Shown here in pieces: positions 1-9,667 of a stretch of DNA of 64,000 bases. Within the stretch, counting starts at the first letter, position 1. Every line of letters begins with the position of its first letter. Under the pieces are notes generated by a model. The model was not told the DNA's origin, made no database searches, and saw only the letters and a program-made list of their open reading frames with translations. The DNA is from Paenibacillus sp. GTDB lineage: Bacteria; Bacteroidota; Bacteroidia; Bacteroidales; Muribaculaceae. The position numbers and the translations under genes were made by a program. The DNA lies in assembly GCA_023663345.1 (NCBI GenBank), contig JAMPHR010000002.1, forward strand, positions 62,001 to 126,000, read 5' to 3'.

Positions 1-2518
1 TCTCGCCGATATTCTCGGTGTAGGAGGGGAAGCCGAGCGAGGGGGCTACGGTGACCGATGCGAGGAGGTTGGTGGTGCGGCGCTTGTAGATGTCGAAGGT
101 GAAGCTGAGGCGGTCGTTGAAGAGGCCTATGTCGGTACCGCCGTTGATCACCTTGGTCTGCTGCCATTTCAGGTCGTTGTTGCCGAGGCCCATCATGGTG
201 GCGGGAATGATGCCGGCATACTGGTGGGCGATGTTGTACTGGTACTTGCAGATGGCCTGATAGGGCGAGAAGTTCTGGGCGGCGGTCACGCCGTAGGAGC
301 CACGGAGCTTGAGCTGGCTGAACACGCCCCCTTCGAGGAAGGCTTCCTTGTGGATGTTCCATCCGGCACCTACCGACCATACGGGAGCGTAACGCTGGTT
401 GGCTCCGAACTGGGACGAGCCGTCATACTTGAGCGACGCGTCGAGGAGATATTTGCTGTCGTAGGCGTAGTTGGCAGTGAGGAGGATACCCGCAAGGCGG
501 TTGATATTATAGGTGGATGTGGGACGGCTGTCCTTGTAGTACTGCTTGGCGAAGCTGATGTCTACCATGTTCTGGCTCGGGAAGCCTTCGGCACGCACGG
601 TGCGGGTCTCGGCAGTTGTCTGGGATACGTTGACTCCCATCACGGCATACAGGCTGTGCTTGCCGAACGACTGTCCGTAACGGAGGTTGATGTCGCCGAG
701 TACGCTGAACATCTTGCTTGTGCCCCAGGTGAAGGAGCCACGGCGCATGTATTCCTCGGGATCGGTGACGGGATCGCCCATCTCGGCAAAGCTGGAGTGC
801 TGGGCGGGGAGGAAGTAATTGGTCTCGCCTGTCTGCCTGGTGATGCTCACGCGGGCCATGAGGGTGAGGAAATCGGTGATGTTCCACTCGAGCGAGAAGT
901 TGTTGACAAAGTTGAAGTAATCCTCGCTGTCGGTGATATTGAGCCCGGCATCGTAGAGGGGATTGTTGTTGTAGCCGGTGAAGTAGCGGGGCGCGTCCTT
1001 GTCAAACTGCTTCACGAGACGGCCATCGGCATCGGTGGGGCGCTGATAGGGGTTCATGGCCACGTAGGTGGAGAACTTGCCGTAGGGGGAATTGTCGGCA
1101 TCGTTGTAGGTGAGCTGAAGGTCGTTCTTGAATATCAGGCCCTTGACGCGGTAGGATAGGAACATGCCTCCCTCGTAGCCGGTACGGCCCGATCCCTTCA
1201 TGACACCCGGAGCGTTGCGGGCGGTGAGGTTGATGCTGTAGCGCACGGTATTGTCGCCACCCTCGAGGCGCACGTTGTGACGATGCTCGAAGACGGTGTG
1301 GACGGGCTGTGCGAGCCAGTCGGTGTTGACCCCCTCCTCGACATTGCGTTTCAGGCGCTGGTAGTAGTCCTGGAGGGTGTTGTAGTTGGTGTTGTCGGTG
1401 GCATCGAAGTGTCCGGCATCGACCTGGAGCTGGAGTTTCTCGCGAGCCGATAGCATGTTGTAGTCGCTGAGGTCGGGGGTGACTACCGCATAGTCGCCGG
1501 CATAGTTGACGCGGATGCGTCCGCCCTCGGGGGCGAGGGTCTCGATGACGATTACACCGTTGGCCGAGCGGGAACCGTAGAGGGCGGCTGCCGACGCGTC
1601 CTTAAGGATGGTGATCGAGGCCACGCGGTTGGGGTCCATGTCCATCACGCGCTGGAGGGTGGTCTCGAAGCCGTCGAGGATGAAGAGTGGCTGGTTGGGG
1701 TTGCCGGTGTAGTTGGCATCAAGGTCGGTTATGCCGTTGGCACCGCGCAGCTCCACCTCGGGGAGAGCGTTGGGGTTCGATCCGGCCAGGTTGTTGTCCA
1801 CGAGCTTGATGGAGGGATCGAGGGTGCGGAGACTCTGGAGCAGATTCTGGTTGCCCACCTGTTTCAGCTCCTTGGCCGAGAGGGTGGTGGAGGCTCCGGT
1901 GGCCAGCTCCTTGTTGCGACGGAATATACCGGTGACCACCACGTCGTGGAGAGTCTCGGGGTTCTCGCGCAGGGTCACGTTCATTGTCGAGCTCTTGCGC
2001 ACGGCCAGTTCCTTGGGTTCCATGCCCACGAACGAGTAGACGAGGACGGGGCTCTTGGTGCCCTTGGGTATGGGGAAGTTGTAACGGCCGTCGATGTCGG
2101 TGCTGGTGCCGTGTTTGGGATTGCTTTTCAGGAGGATGGTGACACCGGGGAGTGGTTCTCCGTCCTCGCCGGTGACTGTGCCTGTGATGGTCGATACCGG
2201 GACGGCTGCCGCCGAGGTATCCTCGGAGAGTGATACCGAGTTACCTAAAACCTTATAGGAAAGGCCGAGCTGCCGGTTGACTGTGGCCGAGAGGAGATCA
2301 TCGAGGGTAGTGTCGGTGAAGGTGCCGTTGACGGTGGCACCGTTGTCCTTCAACAGTTCTTTCTGATACACGAAGTCGTATCCTGTACACTTCTTCAGGA
2401 TCTGGATCGCTTCTTCGGCGGATGCCTCGCGGAATGTGGCACTGTACCGGCTCTGGGCCAAGGCGGAGAAGTGTACACACATCACCAACGCAAGCAACCA
2501 TAGGAGTCTTGGTTTCAT
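1..2518 (-). CDS. SusC/RagA-type TonB-dependent receptor with STN domain (partial)
   Basis: Outer-membrane glycan/nutrient import receptor, cut by the left edge: the first 839 residues are visible with no stop, the rest of the barrel lies outside. Seen: ATG at 2518, signal peptide ending near ALAQ (residue 22), a secretin/TonB N-terminal (STN) segment at about 25-100, a carboxypeptidase-regulatory-like domain (GTVTGEDGEPLPG) at about 112-200, then a plug starting at DVVVTG. An STN extension is typical of receptors that signal through a FecR-type anti-sigma factor, and one lies 50 bp upstream on the same strand. The N terminus is very similar to the second STN-SusC of the window (6147-9650). 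A SusD partner is expected beyond the edge (inference). Family call is secure; substrate unknown. Confidence 0.93.
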   Translation of the reverse strand, partial: MKPRLLWLLALVMCVHFSALAQSRYSATFREASAEEAIQILKKCTGYDFVYQKELLKDNGATVNGTFTDTTLDDLLSATVNRQLGLSYKVLGNSVSLSEDTSAAAVPVSTITGTVTGEDGEPLPGVTILLKSNPKHGTSTDIDGRYNFPIPKGTKSPVLVYSFVGMEPKELAVRKSSTMNVTLRENPETLHDVVVTGIFRRNKELATGASTTLSAKELKQVGNQNLLQSLRTLDPSIKLVDNNLAGSNPNALPEVELRGANGITDLDANYTGNPNQPLFILDGFETTLQRVMDMDPNRVASITILKDASAAALYGSRSANGVIVIETLAPEGGRIRVNYAGDYAVVTPDLSDYNMLSAREKLQLQVDAGHFDATDNTNYNTLQDYYQRLKRNVEEGVNTDWLAQPVHTVFEHRHNVRLEGGDNTVRYSINLTARNAPGVMKGSGRTGYEGGMFLSYRVKGLIFKNDLQLTYNDADNSPYGKFSTYVAMNPYQRPTDADGRLVKQFDKDAPRYFTGYNNNPLYDAGLNITDSEDYFNFVNNFSLEWNITDFLTLMARVSITRQTGETNYFLPAQHSSFAEMGDPVTDPEEYMRRGSFTWGTSKMFSVLGDINLRYGQSFGKHSLYAVMGVNVSQTTAETRTVRAEGFPSQNMVDISFAKQYYKDSRPTSTYNINRLAGILLTANYAYDSKYLLDASLKYDGSSQFGANQRYAPVWSVGAGWNIHKEAFLEGGVFSQLKLRGSYGVTAAQNFSPYQAICKYQYNIAHQYAGIIPATMMGLGNNDLKWQQTKVINGGTDIGLFNDRLSFTFDIYKRRTTNLLASVTVAPSLGFPSYTENIGE

Positions 2519-2568
2519 AGGCAGAAATGTGATTGAATAATGATTGATATGTGATAGAATAGATTGGT

Positions 2569-3738
2569 TCAGACGGGGGAGATGAGGATGGTATTGTCGG
2601 GGGTTACGGAGAAGCTTATGCCTCCGCAGTTCTCGAGGATCTGTATGGCTGTGCGGAAGTCGGCGTAGCGGTGTATGCTACCCATGAACACGCGCGAGCG
2701 CAGGGAGTCGTCGGAAAATTCGTAACGGAAGTCATACCATCGGCTCAGGTCCTTCATGATGCGCTCGAGCGGCTGGTCGTCAAACACGAAGCGCCCGTGA
2801 CGCCACGAAGTGACCGTCTCGGGGTCGACCACGGCCATCTTCAGCTGGCCTGCCTTGTGGTCGAGGATGGCCTGATGGCCGGTGGCGAGGAACACTTCGC
2901 CCGAGAGGGAGGTGTTCCGCCTCAGTGACACGGAGCCTGATTCGAGGGTGGTGAAGGTGGCTTCCTCGTCGGGATAGGCGCGCACGTTGAACGAGGTGCC
3001 GTAGACGCGGATCACCTGGCGGTCGGTCTCGACGTAGAAGGGTCGGTCGGCATCCTTGCTGACATGGAAATAGGCTTCGCCGGTGACGGCCACACGTCTC
3101 TCGCCGGCGCTGAATGTCTCGGGATAGCGGATGGTGGACTCGGAATTGAGCCACACTTCGGTGGAGTCCTCGAGTATGACCTTGAATTCGCCACCACGGG
3201 GCACTTCGAGACACAGCTCGCGAGGCTCGCTCACGGTGGGGGTGGCAAGGGCGGCGGCTGTCTCGGTGCCTGACTCCTCGGCCGAGAGGGCTACGGTCTT
3301 TCCGCTGGAGTCGGAGATGATGGCGAGGGATTTTCCTGCCACGATGTCATCTATGGTAATGACACGGTGGGACGCGGCTATAGCGGGACTGTCGGTCGAT
3401 GCGGTCGACAGCGACGAGGTGGAGGTGAAGTGCCACGCGGCACCTGCGGCCACCACGATGGCCAGTATGGCGGCTGCGCGCATGACGATTCGGGCTGTGC
3501 GGGCACGGCGACGTGAGGCGATGAGGCGGAGCATGTCGCGTGCGGGACGCTCGTAATCGATCACACTGCGAGAGAGCATCTCCTCGTGCAACATCCCGGA
3601 GTCGGAGATGCTGTCGTAGAACCGCCGGTGGTCTGCTGACTCCTCGAGCCAGCGGTCCAGCATCTCGCGTTCGGCGGGAGTGATGGTGCCTATGAGGTCG
3701 CGGTAGATCAGTCGTGTGATACGTTGGTCGTAATACAT
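2569..3738 (-). CDS. FecR-family anti-sigma factor
   Basis: Inner-membrane anti-sigma factor relaying the state of the adjacent STN-SusC receptor to an ECF sigma factor. The 389 residues show a cytoplasmic N-terminal region (1-83), one hydrophobic membrane segment at about 84-104, a periplasmic FecR domain (about 175-275, containing LEVPRGGEFKVILEDSTEVW and GEAYFHV), and a C-terminal DUF4974-like domain (about 315-389, QPLERIMKDLSRWYDF). It lies 50 bp upstream of susC and is divergent from the sigma gene at 3920. It is a close paralogue of the protein at 9668-10846, strongest over the FecR and C-terminal domains. Regulation by the divergent sigma factor is inferred from arrangement. Confidence 0.94.
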   Translation of the reverse strand: MYYDQRITRLIYRDLIGTITPAEREMLDRWLEESADHRRFYDSISDSGMLHEEMLSRSVIDYERPARDMLRLIASRRRARTARIVMRAAAILAIVVAAGAAWHFTSTSSLSTASTDSPAIAASHRVITIDDIVAGKSLAIISDSSGKTVALSAEESGTETAAALATPTVSEPRELCLEVPRGGEFKVILEDSTEVWLNSESTIRYPETFSAGERRVAVTGEAYFHVSKDADRPFYVETDRQVIRVYGTSFNVRAYPDEEATFTTLESGSVSLRRNTSLSGEVFLATGHQAILDHKAGQLKMAVVDPETVTSWRHGRFVFDDQPLERIMKDLSRWYDFRYEFSDDSLRSRVFMGSIHRYADFRTAIQILENCGGISFSVTPDNTILISPV

Positions 3739-3919
3739 GGATATGATTGGTATCTATATCCAAGATTACACGCATGGTTAAATAAAGTATATCATATTTT
3801 TCAATATTTTTTCAAAAAATATGAAAAACGAGGTGAAAAGTTGACACAAGTCATAAAAACAGAATGATTTTGTAAATTATAACAAAACTCCGTATCTTTG
3901 CCGTAATCCTAATCAAGAA
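3739..3919. promoter_or_regulatory. Divergent control region between anti-sigma and ECF sigma genes
   Basis: For the rightward sigma gene there is an excellent Bacteroidetes promoter: -33 TTTG at 3869-3872, 20-bp spacer, -7 TATCTTTG at 3893-3900, 19 bp before the ATG. A perfect AT-rich inverted repeat (ATATTTTTT-C-AAAAAATAT) lies at 3804-3822; its core TTTTTTCAAAAA recurs between the paralogous pair at 10908-10919. No housekeeping-type box was found for the leftward anti-sigma gene, so the shared element is a candidate recognition site of the ECF factor itself (inference). Confidence 0.7.
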
Positions 3920-4516
3920 ATGATAGATTACGAGTCGCTATACAATAGTTTCATGTCAGGCCGGATGTTACCTTTTTACAAGTCGATGTATCCCGGCCTG
4001 CTGACTTTTGCGTCGCGTATGCTCGGGCCGTCGCTCGCGTTCATGTCGGAGGATTGTGTGCAGGATGCGGTGCTGTCGACCTACGAGCACAGGGATGAGA
4101 TAGAGGATGCCGTGCATTGGCGCTGGTATCTGATGCAATGTGTGAGACGGCGCGTGTCCAATCTGCTCCGCCACAAGGGGGTGGCCGATAATTATGCTAC
4201 GGCTGTCAACGATGGCGGAGGAGAGTCGGATGCTATTGAGCCTGACCACTCCTATTCGCTTATGAGGCAGGAGGCGTTGGATACACTCTTTGAGGCCATA
4301 GGACGCCTGCCCGAGCAGTATCAGGAAATATTCAGGCTGAATTTTGAGGAGGGACTTAAGAATCAGGAGATAGCCCGGATGCTCGATGTGGCCGAGATTA
4401 CGGTGAAAAAACGCAAGGCACGCATGTTGGAGTTGCTGCGTGCCTATCTTGGATCGGATGCCGATACCCTCATCGTCCTCTTCCTGCTTATGAAGGTGAC
4501 GGAGAGGGTAGGGTGA
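3920..4516 (+). CDS. ECF sigma-70 factor (FecI/Bacteroidetes type)
   Basis: RNA polymerase sigma factor of the extracytoplasmic-function class, 198 residues. Region 2 is at about 15-85 (SEDCVQDAVLSTYEHRDEIED, then HWRWYLMQCVRRRVSNLLR) and region 4 at about 118-175, with the helix-turn-helix NQEIARMLDVAEITVKKRKARM. Divergent FecR-type anti-sigma gene at 2569-3738; together with the STN-SusC receptor they form a trans-envelope signalling cassette. ATG chosen 19 bp downstream of a well-matched TATCTTTG box. Closely similar in its region-4 end (HTH then LGSDAD) to the sigma factor at 10995-11564, indicating module duplication. Confidence 0.93.
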   Translation: MIDYESLYNSFMSGRMLPFYKSMYPGLLTFASRMLGPSLAFMSEDCVQDAVLSTYEHRDEIEDAVHWRWYLMQCVRRRVSNLLRHKGVADNYATAVNDGGGESDAIEPDHSYSLMRQEALDTLFEAIGRLPEQYQEIFRLNFEEGLKNQEIARMLDVAEITVKKRKARMLELLRAYLGSDADTLIVLFLLMKVTERVG

Positions 4517-4598
4517 CGGCGGGAGCTGGCCTCAGTTGACGAGACCGGAGATTATGAGGATGTTAAGCACGCTCTAATAATACAAATTATACATATGA

Positions 4599-4630
4599 AA
4601 AGCACCGGCCTGATTATGTGCCGGTGCTTT
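4599..4630. terminator. Bidirectional hairpin terminator
   Basis: Perfect 11-bp stem (AAAGCACCGGC at 4599-4609 with GCCGGTGCTTT at 4620-4630) around a 10-nt loop, A-rich before and T-ending after. It sits between the rightward sigma gene and the leftward SusD gene and could serve both. Confidence 0.75.
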
Positions 4631-4662
4631 GGTATTGGTTGGATATACTAATAAAGTTATAA

Positions 4663-4720
4663 ATTCAGTCAGATATTTAGAGGTTGTTTAAAAACTACCC
4701 CTTAGTAATTCTGACTGAAT
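4663..4720. repeat. Inverted repeat overlapping the 3' end of a susD gene
   Basis: An 11-bp perfect inverted repeat, ATTCAGTCAGA at 4663-4673 and TCTGACTGAAT at 4710-4720. The right arm is inside the last codons of the SusD gene (ends 4702). A smaller nested hairpin (4682-4699, GGT.GTTT/AAAC.ACC) occupies the loop. It would fold the mRNA 3' end, possibly for termination or stability. Confidence 0.55.
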
Positions 4721-6123
4721 GAGTCGTTGTACAGCAGAACGTTGGCAGGGAAGGGTATTATCCACAGGGGACTTTCGGGAGTGAGAGTATATGTTTTTAA
4801 TCCGGGGACTTCGCGACTGATTGTCTTCTTGTATTTGTCCTCAGTGTTCCAGCGCTTCTGGTCAAAGAAGTTCTCGTAGGTAGCGAGGTTTTCTATAAAA
4901 CGGGCCGGCTGGTACAGAGCCATGGCATCCTCTTCATTGTTGGCAGTAAACGGGGTGTAGAAGTCGGGATGGATGCGGTGTTTACGTACCTCGTTCACAA
5001 GATCAAGACCCTTCTGGGGTTGACCGGTGCGAATGTAGCACTCAGCGGCCAGATACATTATGCGTTCAACTGTGAGTCCCCAGCAGTTGGTGAAAACATC
5101 ATAAGTCGCCAGTTCGCAACAACCTTTTATACCGCTGTCGCTTTGTCCATAGTTGTAATTGTAGGCTTCATTACCCGGAACAACTCGGCCGTTGGCATAT
5201 GCGTAGTCTTTGGTCAGGTCGCCGGGCTCAAATAACCTGATGGTCTCAAGGCTAAGTTGCTCATAGTTGACGGCGGAACTTGTGGACTGCGATGAAATAT
5301 ACCAGAAATTGTTTGTCGAGGCTGCTTTCAGTATCCATCGGTGAGTGTCGGCGATGTATGAGCGGTCCTCTATTGAATAGTCTCCCTTGAGAGCTTCGAG
5401 CGCATATTTCAACGCTTCGGGATAGTTCTTCATCTGGAACAATATGCGTGATTTGATGGCATATCCGGAGTATTTTGACAGTCGAACGACGTTGGTATAA
5501 TCGGGAAGTAACTCGATCTCATCATCGTTCAGATCCTGCATTATATTGGCATATACCTTGTCGAGAGTGAGCTGTCTTTTCTGCTCATCATTGTTATAGT
5601 CAGTAACGTAGGCAATGCCACCGGTATTGGCGGCAGTCGCTTCGTCGTATTGTGCGGCATACATTCCGGCTAAGAGGAAGTGATAGTAGGCGCGTTCAAT
5701 CTTTGCTTCGGCTTTGAGCCTCTGCTTGTGATCTGCGTCACCCGATGTTTCATCAACTTTTCCCAATACGATATTAAGTCCGTTGATGAGTTTGTATATA
5801 TCGGTGTAGCGTTGGTCGGTGGTTGCGAGTAGCGCACGGTCAATGTTTGCATCGTATGAAAGATAGGCGGCCGCGAGGGTATTTCCGCGATTTATGCGAC
5901 CGACTACTCCTGCCGAGTAATCGTTGCCGTATGACTCGTTCACGATGATTGAAATGTCAGTAGAATATGGGAATGCCTGTGTGAAATTGGCTGTATTCAT
6001 CAGATATTCCAGCTCGGCTGTGGTATCCAGTGTGGTTTCGCCTTTCGGCACCAGCTCAATGTCGCAAGAGTTTAGCGACAGAAGCGCGGTAACGGCGGCT
6101 GCGGTGAATATTTTTGATTTCAT
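4702..6123 (-). CDS. SusD/RagB-family outer-membrane lipoprotein
   Basis: Surface substrate-binding lipoprotein that caps its SusC partner. The 473-residue product has a lipoprotein signal (lipobox LNSC, Cys about 20) followed by typical SusD features: TPR-like helices with AKIERAYYHFLLAGMYAAQYD in the middle and a C-terminal region with RRWN-like FFDQKRWNTEDKY and a tail ending in PANVLLYNDSF. It lies 23 bp downstream of the SusC gene (6147-9650), so both are probably one transcript. No glycan-degrading enzyme accompanies the pair, so the ligand cannot be guessed. SusD family call is firm; sequence is on the short side for the family. Confidence 0.9.
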   Translation of the reverse strand: MKSKIFTAAAVTALLSLNSCDIELVPKGETTLDTTAELEYLMNTANFTQAFPYSTDISIIVNESYGNDYSAGVVGRINRGNTLAAAYLSYDANIDRALLATTDQRYTDIYKLINGLNIVLGKVDETSGDADHKQRLKAEAKIERAYYHFLLAGMYAAQYDEATAANTGGIAYVTDYNNDEQKRQLTLDKVYANIMQDLNDDEIELLPDYTNVVRLSKYSGYAIKSRILFQMKNYPEALKYALEALKGDYSIEDRSYIADTHRWILKAASTNNFWYISSQSTSSAVNYEQLSLETIRLFEPGDLTKDYAYANGRVVPGNEAYNYNYGQSDSGIKGCCELATYDVFTNCWGLTVERIMYLAAECYIRTGQPQKGLDLVNEVRKHRIHPDFYTPFTANNEEDAMALYQPARFIENLATYENFFDQKRWNTEDKYKKTISREVPGLKTYTLTPESPLWIIPFPANVLLYNDSFSQNY

Positions 6124-6146
6124 CTTAGATAGTCAGTGTTAGAGGT

Positions 6147-9100
6147 TTAGAAAATGGCATTGATGCTGAATGTGAAGCTACGAGGAGTGCCCACTGACCA
6201 TACTCCGGTCAACGCATTCACACGTTCAGGATCGACACCTTCATTATTACGAACCCAGGTAGCTACGTTGTTGGCTTGTGCCCGTACACGAAGTGTCGAC
6301 ATGCCGATTTTGTTACATATGCTTGATGGGAACGAGTATGTGAGCACTATGTTACGCAGTTTCAGATAATCGGCATGGTCAACATTCTGATCGGAATAGT
6401 ATACATTTCCAGGCATGAATGAACATTCGCTCATCATATATCCGTTACCGATCATATTCTTGCGGGCCTCGGGTGAAGCTTGCCAATATGACAGATATTC
6501 GCGGGGAGCGGTCGAACCATAGGAACTCGAGTAAGAGTATGTCCACTTGTTATAGTTTGAACGGAAATAGTGTCCGAGATAGAATGATGCCATGGCGCTT
6601 AATGTGAAATTCTGGTAGGTAACGGACGGTGTGATAGAACCGCTCCATTTTGGGTCGAGACCACCGCTGAATAGTACGTCATCGGGGGTAAAGTTGACAC
6701 GTTGTATATCAGAGTCATATTTGGTGCCATCGGCCGCAGTCCATAATATCTGCTGGTATCCATTCTCATCATATTCTACACCGCCATATTTATAGGAATA
6801 CAGGGAGTTTACCGGACGCCCTTCTTTGTAATCGGATGATTGTATGGCATCCCAACCTTTTGTGGCTATATGTGATATTTTGGTAACCTTATTGTTGTTG
6901 TAAGCAACGTTGATTCCGATATTAAGACCGACTTGACGTGGCGAGTGTGCACGTAAAATCTCCCCGTTCAATTGCAGTTCAATACCACGGTTTCGGGTAT
7001 CGGCGTTGTTGATGTATGATGAGTTCCATCCTGTAGTGGGATCAAGGTCAACAAGGCTGAGAAGGTCGGAGCCCTGTTTGTTGTAATAGTCGATAGAACC
7101 GTTGATCCTATAATTCAAGAATGCGAAGTCAACACCGATATCAAATGTCTTTGTTTTTTCCCATCGCAACTGGTCATTAGGTGGCGTATTTAGTAAAGCT
7201 CGTTTGTCGGCGATCACACTGTTGGTGGTAATGCGGGCTGTGAGGTATGACGAGTAATTGGTGTTGATGTTACCGGTGACACCGTAGCTGAAACGCGGTT
7301 TCAGAAGGCTTATCCAGGTGAGATCTTTCAAGAACGATTCGTTGTGGGCATTCCAACTTGCACCAAACGACCACAGTGGACGACGGGTGAATTTTTTATC
7401 GGCACCAAACAGGTCGGCCTCATCAATACGGAAGCTTCCTGATGCTGTATAGCGGTGGTCAAATGTATAATTGGCGGTTGCATAGTAGGAGAGGAATTTA
7501 TGCTCAACCTCCGAGATATATCCGAAGTCATTGGCCATAAACAGTTTGTTAGGAGAATATAGGTTTCCTAATGCTGATGATGTCGCATTGATGATGTCAT
7601 CGAAATTGGTGTTTCCGTTCATTTGAGTCAATGTCTTCTCATCATATCCCGTAAGGGTATATTTTTTTGCGCTGTTTTTAAAATGGCGGTATTCAAAACC
7701 GGCTACGGCATTGATGGCATGTTTTTCTTTGATAGTTTTGTCGTATGTTCCCTGGAGACGGAATGTATACGAGTTGTCACTCGTGTTAGTTTCATCAAAA
7801 ATGCCACCTTCCGGAAGCAAGTGTGTCTTGGCATCCTGAGTATATAGATTGTAAAGGTGACGGGCCGAGTATTGCTCTCCAACGACAGTGTTGCTGCGTT
7901 TGCCTGTCAAATCCTCATACTGGAACATTCCTGTAAGTTTCAGTTCAGGGATGGGGAATACATTCAAATGTACATAGCCACGTGTGTAGGTTGACCTGAA
8001 CAACGAGTAGTTCCTATCCAATTCTTCGGTTGGGATATATCCCTCGTCTTTTAGTCCTAACGAACTGTCGCTTAGGCTCGGTTCATTCAGATAGACATAA
8101 GCTTGCAGGCGAGCCGGTGTGCCATCGGGATTATAGAATGAGAGGTATTCCGGGAATGATGTACGACCAGAGGGGTCCATGGTCCCTACATAATGTCCCT
8201 TTTGTCTCACGTTGTCAACTTGTAGTCCAACGGTTGCCGTGAGCCATTTGGTTGGCGTGAGGTCACCTACATAGTTTAACGATAGCTTGTTGTCATAAGA
8301 TTTAGTGCTATATGTGTCGTCTCCGGTCCAATTGACAGCAATATTGTTGCTCAACACGTTACCTTTGGTGCGAACCGAAAGATTGTATCGTTGCTGGAAG
8401 CGATTATGTGTCATGTAATCCTCCCAATCTCCCGAGTAGCTGTTTTGTCCCCATTGATCAACCTGCTTGCGATACTCAGCATCAGAAATATTTCCGAGCT
8501 GGCGTTCCATCATCAGTCGGTTCATGGGATTCCATAGTGTACCACGTATTCCATACTGGTCGTTGAGGTAGGTTTTTGCCTCGGATTCGTTCATCATCCA
8601 GTTGAAATTATTTTCTTCAAGCCATAACAATTCTGAAGCACTGGTTTGATTAAGATCATCGTAGTCGGGCTTGTTGAACACAGTGAAATCGGCATTGAAC
8701 TCAACCTGTAGTTTCTCGGAAACGCCTTTCTTAGTAGTGACTACTATAACACCATTAGATGCTCGGGCTCCATAAATGGCTGCCGCCGCCGCGTCCTTCA
8801 GTACGTAAATGTTTTTTACTTCGAACGGATTGATGTCGTTGAGAGAACCCTCGATTGGTAAGCCGTCAACAACGATAAGCGGAGATGTGTTGGCATTGAG
8901 TGTTCCGATACCACGGATCTGTATCTGGTCATTATAAACGACCATACCGGCCACCTTACCCTCAAGGTTGCTTGTGAGAGATGCTACAGAACGAGTGTCG
9001 AGATCCTTGGCTGAAATTTGCTGGAAAGCTCCGGTGGCGTTTTCGCGCTTGATGTTCTGGTAACCGGTCACGACCACTTCCTCCATAGTGGATGCGTTGG

Positions 9101-9650
9101 TGGTCATTTTTACGGTCACGGGGTGGTGGATGTCGTCGTGGGTTATGCGGATAGTGCGCGGGTACATTCCTACGTATGTCACTTCAAGCTCGGGGTCGGA
9201 TTGATTGACCATGATGGAAAAGTGTCCGTCAATATCGGCGCTGACACCATGTTGGGTCCCTTTGAGCATGACTGAGGCTCCGGCAAGCGGTTCCCCCTCG
9301 GAGTCGACAATTCTGCCTGATACTTTGCCATTTATAATCTTTGTTGAGCGGTCGGCTGTGGAGAGTGACACGGTCTTGTCCACTACTTTATAGGCCAGGC
9401 CGAGCTGGGCTGATACAGTGGATTCGAGCAACCGGTCGAGCGAGACATCACGGTAGGTCCCGGTGACGGTGGAGTTATTGTCTTTGAGGAGATTTTTCCG
9501 GTATACGAAATTATAGCCGGTAGCTTTTTTGAGAATTCTTATCGAGGTTTCGGGCGACGTGTTGTCGAATGTCGCACTGTAGGTCTGGGCTGAAACTGCA
9601 ATGCCTACGTATAGTGTCATCAGCAGTAGCCATAGAAGACGTTTTCTCAT
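6147..9650 (-). CDS. SusC/RagA-type TonB-dependent receptor with STN domain
   Basis: Complete 1167-residue outer-membrane receptor. Signal peptide (MRKRLLWLLLMTLYVGIAVS), STN domain about 25-97, carboxypeptidase-regulatory-like domain about 107-190 (GRIVDSEGEPLAGASVMLKG), plug from EEVVVTGYQ, and a beta barrel ending in the aromatic residue-rich FTFSINAIF (terminal Phe, as expected for barrel insertion). The STN extension plus the FecR-type gene 17 bp upstream (9668-10846) show a regulated, signalling receptor. SusD partner follows after 23 bp. Paralogous to the receptor at the left window edge over the N-terminal 200 residues. Confidence 0.96.
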   Translation of the reverse strand: MRKRLLWLLLMTLYVGIAVSAQTYSATFDNTSPETSIRILKKATGYNFVYRKNLLKDNNSTVTGTYRDVSLDRLLESTVSAQLGLAYKVVDKTVSLSTADRSTKIINGKVSGRIVDSEGEPLAGASVMLKGTQHGVSADIDGHFSIMVNQSDPELEVTYVGMYPRTIRITHDDIHHPVTVKMTTNASTMEEVVVTGYQNIKRENATGAFQQISAKDLDTRSVASLTSNLEGKVAGMVVYNDQIQIRGIGTLNANTSPLIVVDGLPIEGSLNDINPFEVKNIYVLKDAAAAAIYGARASNGVIVVTTKKGVSEKLQVEFNADFTVFNKPDYDDLNQTSASELLWLEENNFNWMMNESEAKTYLNDQYGIRGTLWNPMNRLMMERQLGNISDAEYRKQVDQWGQNSYSGDWEDYMTHNRFQQRYNLSVRTKGNVLSNNIAVNWTGDDTYSTKSYDNKLSLNYVGDLTPTKWLTATVGLQVDNVRQKGHYVGTMDPSGRTSFPEYLSFYNPDGTPARLQAYVYLNEPSLSDSSLGLKDEGYIPTEELDRNYSLFRSTYTRGYVHLNVFPIPELKLTGMFQYEDLTGKRSNTVVGEQYSARHLYNLYTQDAKTHLLPEGGIFDETNTSDNSYTFRLQGTYDKTIKEKHAINAVAGFEYRHFKNSAKKYTLTGYDEKTLTQMNGNTNFDDIINATSSALGNLYSPNKLFMANDFGYISEVEHKFLSYYATANYTFDHRYTASGSFRIDEADLFGADKKFTRRPLWSFGASWNAHNESFLKDLTWISLLKPRFSYGVTGNINTNYSSYLTARITTNSVIADKRALLNTPPNDQLRWEKTKTFDIGVDFAFLNYRINGSIDYYNKQGSDLLSLVDLDPTTGWNSSYINNADTRNRGIELQLNGEILRAHSPRQVGLNIGINVAYNNNKVTKISHIATKGWDAIQSSDYKEGRPVNSLYSYKYGGVEYDENGYQQILWTAADGTKYDSDIQRVNFTPDDVLFSGGLDPKWSGSITPSVTYQNFTLSAMASFYLGHYFRSNYNKWTYSYSSSYGSTAPREYLSYWQASPEARKNMIGNGYMMSECSFMPGNVYYSDQNVDHADYLKLRNIVLTYSFPSSICNKIGMSTLRVRAQANNVATWVRNNEGVDPERVNALTGVWSVGTPRSFTFSINAIF

Positions 9651-9667
9651 TGGCGTAGAGGTTATGG

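Noticed and set aside
224-1159. 311-codon plus-strand frame at the left edge
   Set aside because: Antisense to the partial SusC receptor, whose minus-strand frame is open from 2518 to the window edge.
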